NCBI GenBank assembly: GCA_954871525.1
Contig: OX940862.1
Location: 14,838,501-14,902,500, forward strand
Length of the DNA stretch: 64,000 bases
Source: Parietaria judaica
Taxonomy: Eukaryota; Streptophyta; Magnoliopsida; Rosales; Urticaceae
Direction of reading: 5' to 3'
Both the position numbers and the translations under genes were made by a program. Every line of letters begins with the position of its first letter. Position 1 is the first letter of the stretch. Below the pieces are notes generated by a model that was given only the letters and a program-made list of their open reading frames with translations, did no database searches and had not been told where the DNA came from. This document shows, in pieces, positions 60,770 through 64,000 of the stretch.

Positions 60770-60990
60770 GAGGGTTGTAAAGAAGACGATATCCTAGTGC
60801 ATCGTTCCGGGTGATTTCGCCGGAGCAAAGAGTGGATGTAACGCCGAAGATCGGGTTTTGATCTTCGGCCGAACCACTCTCCAAAATTGGTGTGTCAATT
60901 TCTTTTATCTTTTGTTTATTTGTTTGAATGTATGATTCTATATTAATTCCGCGTTTAATTCCGTGCAAGAATCGGCCCAAATACGCAACA
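60770..60990 (+). repeat. truncated LTR (terminal part), plus orientation
   Basis: 221 bp identical to the 3' end of the LTR at 56133-56720, in the opposite orientation. It starts inside the LTR at TGAGGGTTGTAAAGAAGACG and ends at the LTR terminus CGCAACA next to the TSD. The extent is compatible with the R-U5 part of the LTR, but the transcription start is not known. Confidence 0.8.
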
Positions 60991-61062
60991 TGAGCAAACA
61001 TTAAGAAGAAGACAAAACGAGAAATGAAGATCGGAAAAACCTGGAGGAGAGAGCAGTCGGAC

Positions 61063-61107
61063 ATGGTCAACCAAATTCCATCGAAACCCGAAGATCATTC
61101 AACGAAG
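61063..61107 (+). other. possible short first exon
   Basis: ATG at 61063 opens 15 codons (MVNQIPSKPEDHSTK) ending at a good donor, AACGAAG/GTAAGCG. A GA-rich leader-like stretch precedes it, directly after the retroelement. No continuation was found within the window, and the protein is not recognised. It may be the start of a gene divergent from dolichol kinase whose promoter has been displaced by the 4.9-kb insertion, or chance. Confidence 0.2.
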
Positions 61108-63063
61108 GTAAGCGTATAGCTCACAAAATATCACATCTTTCCAAGAAAATTATAAAACCGCGTTAGAATCAAGCGCGCACACGTGGAAAATTACTCAATA
61201 ATTAATATATATATATATATATATATAATTAGAGTTAATAGTGGCATTAATTAACTATTAAGTAATTAATATTTTGAAATTTTACACTGACATGAATTTT
61301 ATTTTTTCGGTGACTAATATTTTTTATGTTTATTATTTTGCTTCTCTCTAAATTTTTTATTCTATTTTTTCCGTGACTGATAATTTTTATGTTTATTATT
61401 TTATTTCTATCTAAAAAAAATTCTTCTATTTTTTCAATCGATTTAGCATAGAAAACTTGTCGTATTTTGTTAAAAATTATAATTTTTTTAGGAGAAATAA
61501 AATAATGAACATATGAAATTTTTTTGGCCTTAATTTTTAAGAGCTTAACCCTTATTCACAAAAATCAAATAATTATGGTAAGTTGTAGGGTTAGGCTGGC
61601 TACTAATAGTTTGTAGATGAATTAATTACTTAAAATAATCAACGCTAATATCAAATCAGCAAGTTATCAAATATATTTCAAGTAATATTGAATCTTCAGA
61701 AATTGGATAGTTCAATGCTTTATTAAGTCTTATTAATAAGCTTCGTTAAAAAAAAAAAAAAAGTCTTATAAGCAGTGAAATCACAAACAACGACAACAAT
61801 ACAGAAATGGGAATAAAACGACAGGAAATATAAACGACGTCAGACGGATATCTAAACGACAGGAAATACAATACAGATAATCAAATAATTAAGGAATAAT
61901 GATGGCAGAAGTACTAATCTTTTCTTCAAATGTGGCGACAAGTCCCTTTTTTTTATTCAGCGGTTAAAGTACTAGAACTATAATATTAGTATGCCACAGC
62001 CCACAAATACGTTGCCAAATAATCTTTTTATTTTGAGCTTCCGGGTATAACTGATTAAAAAGTATATTTTTGGGAGTCAAAATGATAAAATAATAATAAA
62101 TTTTGAATAGAAAATTTAGATTACTGCTAGTAAAGCAAAAAAAAAAAGTATTTTGAGCTTGACAGGTAACAAATAACGGGTAGTTTAAGTGAATTTGAGA
62201 TTGGTAGTACTAGTAGAAGAAACTTCACTCGCATCACATTGGGTACTTCTCCCTCACAAAATAAAAAGATTAGGATGCCAATTTTTTTACACTTTTGGGA
62301 GCTTATCAATTTTGTTTCTAGATAATAGACAGATATACACTCGAATGATTTAATATATGATGAAAAATATTGACGGTTCTTTCACGTGTCTTGCTTAAGT
62401 CGTCTCCTACCTAATACTACTTTCTATATGTAAGAAAAAACGAAACAACATTCTTCAATATGGACTTTATACTCATATACAACGTCATCTTTTGCATGAG
62501 TATACTTTCGTACACAAACCGAGGAATATTATATATATATATATATATTCTTTTGCTGAATTAGAATTATATATGAAATAAAATTACTAAATATTATAAG
62601 ATTCCTAATGTAATTTAATATATTATGTATAAATTGTACTTTATTAAATATCAGCTCAAATCAGTGACTTATAACATGTATAAATTGTAATTTTATTTAC
62701 TCTTAAAATAAAAATAAAATAAATTATGTCATAACCAGAAGTTTAAGAGAGAGAGAGTAATTTAAATACTCTAAAGGATATAGGAACAAAAATGTAAGTT
62801 CAATTTTGTTTTGGAATAATACATATTGGTCATAGATGATCACAACGTGATCACGTGATGATTCATGAAGAGCTCAAAAATAGTAAATGGTAGACTTTTC
62901 AATACCGAGTCTTGTCCTAATCATATCAATAACAAAATGTTTCGCCAATAGAATTCCACCAGTATTCGTGGATCCAATTCCTCCATACACATCAAACTCA
63001 TATATATGTATGTATTATATACACACACACATGAAGCCTACCTAAGCTCTCTAGCCACCAACA
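61108..63063. other. intergenic, AT-rich
   Basis: No gene recognised. TA runs occur near 61206-61226 and 62530-62548. The last 100 bp hold the UGT promoter, with TATATATGTATGTATTATAT at about 63000-63020 as a TATA-like region and a (CA)n run at about 63020-63031. Confidence 0.5.
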
Positions 63064-63583
63064 ATGTCGGATCATAATAACCAAAAGCCTCACGCGATCT
63101 TCTTTCCCTACCCGCTGCAAGGTCACGTGATCCCGGCCGTCCACCTGGCGATCAAGCTCGCCACCAAGGGCTTCACCGTGACCTTCGTCAACACCGAAGC
63201 CATCCACCACCGTGCCGCCCAGGCCCACCCCGGCGTCGACTACGACCCTTTCGCCGGCTTAGGGCTTGACATAAAGTACCGCACGGTGTCTGACGGGTTT
63301 CCCGTGGAGTTTGACCGTTCGGTGAACCACGACGAGTTCATGGAGTCGCTGCTGAGTGACTTCTCGGGCCGTGTTGAGGGCGCTGTGGCGGGGATCATGG
63401 CGGGGGAGGAGGAGGGGTCGCGGCCGACGTGTTTGATCGCGGACACGTTCTTCGTGTGGCCGTTGGAGGTGGCGAAGAAGTTTGGCTTGATCTGCATTTC
63501 GTTCTGGACGGAACCGGCTTTGGTGCTCTCTCTTTATTTTCATTTGGATCTTCTCAGGAAAAACGGTCATTTTGATTGCCAAG
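63064..63583 (+). CDS. UDP-glycosyltransferase, UGT86A-like (first exon only)
   Basis: The first exon gives 173 residues plus one base, ending at a donor GCCAAG/GTAGTACG; the rest lies beyond the window. Family 1 UGTs move a sugar from UDP-sugars to small acceptors in the cytosol. The N-terminal half shows the acceptor domain: KPHAIFFPYPLQGHVIPAVH with the catalytic His in the PLQGHVIP loop (about residue 21), LAIKLATKGFTVTFVNTEAI, then VSDGFPVEFDRSVNHDEF, CLIADTFFVWPLEVAKKFGL with the paired Asp, and SFWTEPALVLSLYFHLDLL. The PLQGHVIP form, NTEAIHHR and the NHDEF block resemble UGT86A members. The PSPG box that binds the sugar donor would be in the missing exon, so donor and acceptor cannot be inferred. 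It is GC-rich relative to the flanks and looks intact as far as seen. Confidence 0.88.
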
Positions 63584-63800
63584 GTAGTACGTAATTTTTT
63601 AATTGAATGTGTATGCCCTAGAGTGGAATTTTTCGAACGGGGTAAAATCGGTACTATGAGATAAAAAATAAAATAAAAAATAAAAAAACGAGGGAAGATT
63701 CACAGGTACTGGTCAAAAAACTACTATCATATAAAAACCGTGGGAACATTTACCCTGTGTCGGTTTAGAAATTGTTATTATGAGATTAACTATATCCTGA

Positions 63801-64000
63801 AAACTGAGATTTGGACTAAAAAAACCTCAAAGTACGGGTTCGGTTTTAGGAGACCGGAATCACAATTGAAAATATCTGAAAACTCAGATTAGGACTAAAA
63901 ACTAAGATCGAAAGTACCGGAAAAACTAAGATTAGGACCTAAAAACCCTCAAAATACGGGTTCAGTTGTAGGAGAGGAGCGGTATCACAATTGAAAACAT
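63801..64000. repeat. tandem repeat in the UGT intron (about 122-bp period)
   Basis: A unit containing CTGAGATTTGGACTAAAAAA, then a TACGGGTTCGGTTTTAGGAG block and CACAATTGAAAATATC, begins again about 122 bp later with changes (TACGGGTTCAGTTGTAGGAG). The second unit is cut by the window end, so copy number is unknown. It lies in the first intron of the UGT gene, after 63584. Confidence 0.7.

Larger units (their letters stand above)
56133..60990. mobile_element. aberrant copia-type insertion with two inverted U5 ends, about 4.9 kb
   Basis: Flanked by the 5-bp direct repeat TGAGC (56128-56132 and 60991-60995). The left end reads TGTTGCGTATTTGGGCCGAT and the right end is its exact complement, finishing CGCAACA. 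The outer 221 bp (56133-56353 and 60770-60990) appear identical, which means recent insertion. On the left the sequence continues into a full minus-strand LTR (56133-56720, TGTTAG...CAACA) and a copia polypurine tract (minus-strand AAGGTGGAGAT at 56721-56731) with some 3' internal sequence. On the right only the terminal LTR portion is present, in the opposite orientation, and no primer-binding site is visible. No gag-pol ORF is found between. Confidence 0.8.

Overview
The window is nuclear DNA of a eudicot flowering plant. It is AT-rich intergenic sequence with scattered genes that have GT-AG introns of plant size. Each recognised protein has plant-specific features: a CaaX-ended HIPP metallochaperone, a SAUR, a BBR/BPC factor, a plastid lumazine synthase with a transit peptide and a UGT86A-type glycosyltransferase. 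I cannot name the species from sequence alone. Genes occupy a minority of the window. Much of the rest is transposon remnants, several with both termini and target-site duplications (TSDs) visible.

Layout, left to right. 1-1.08 kb: AT-rich, ending in a hAT-like terminus. 1.08-2.37 kb: ribosomal protein eS28 (RPS28) with a 5'UTR intron. 4.9-6.3 kb: a 1.4-kb near-perfect palindrome (foldback element). 11.1-11.6 kb: a second foldback element. 11.9-13.5 kb: a five-exon HIPP gene with two HMA domains. 13.5-20 kb: gene-free, with a TCGCGA-rich cluster near 15.0-15.16 kb. 20.2-20.5 kb: a foldback MITE related to the 4.9-kb one. 22.0-22.4 kb: an intronless uL18-family gene. 22.8-25.9 kb: two hAT-type elements with 8-bp TSDs; the larger carries a piece of a NOP53/SMO4-like gene. 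26.65-26.82 kb: a third, tiny hAT MITE. 29.1-31.7 kb: ABCF1 (GCN-type ABC-F ATPase). 34.5-34.9 kb: a SAUR gene. 35-42.8 kb: AT-rich with microsatellites.

42.8-56 kb is the gene-dense part: BPC (minus) and GIP1/MOZART1 (plus) are head to head, followed by lumazine synthase (minus, six exons) and dolichol kinase (minus, 14 exons). The BPC-GIP1 promoter interval exists a second time as an inverted, internally deleted copy at 50.4-51.7 kb. 56.13-60.99 kb is an insertion flanked by a 5-bp TSD whose two ends are both the 3' end of the same copia-type LTR, in inverted orientation, enclosing about 4 kb of mostly non-retroviral-looking DNA. 63.06 kb to the window edge: first exon of a UGT86A-like gene.

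The genes do not form a pathway. They are mostly housekeeping functions (translation, microtubule nucleation, riboflavin synthesis, dolichyl-phosphate supply) plus regulatory or stress genes. The main interest lies in the rearrangements: the U5/U5-ended retroelement, the hAT element with a captured gene fragment, the inverted promoter duplication, the long palindrome, and a probable GC-AG intron after a 9-nt coding segment in the HIPP gene. Exon coordinates were worked out by eye from splice signals, reading frame and family conservation; no alignment program was run.
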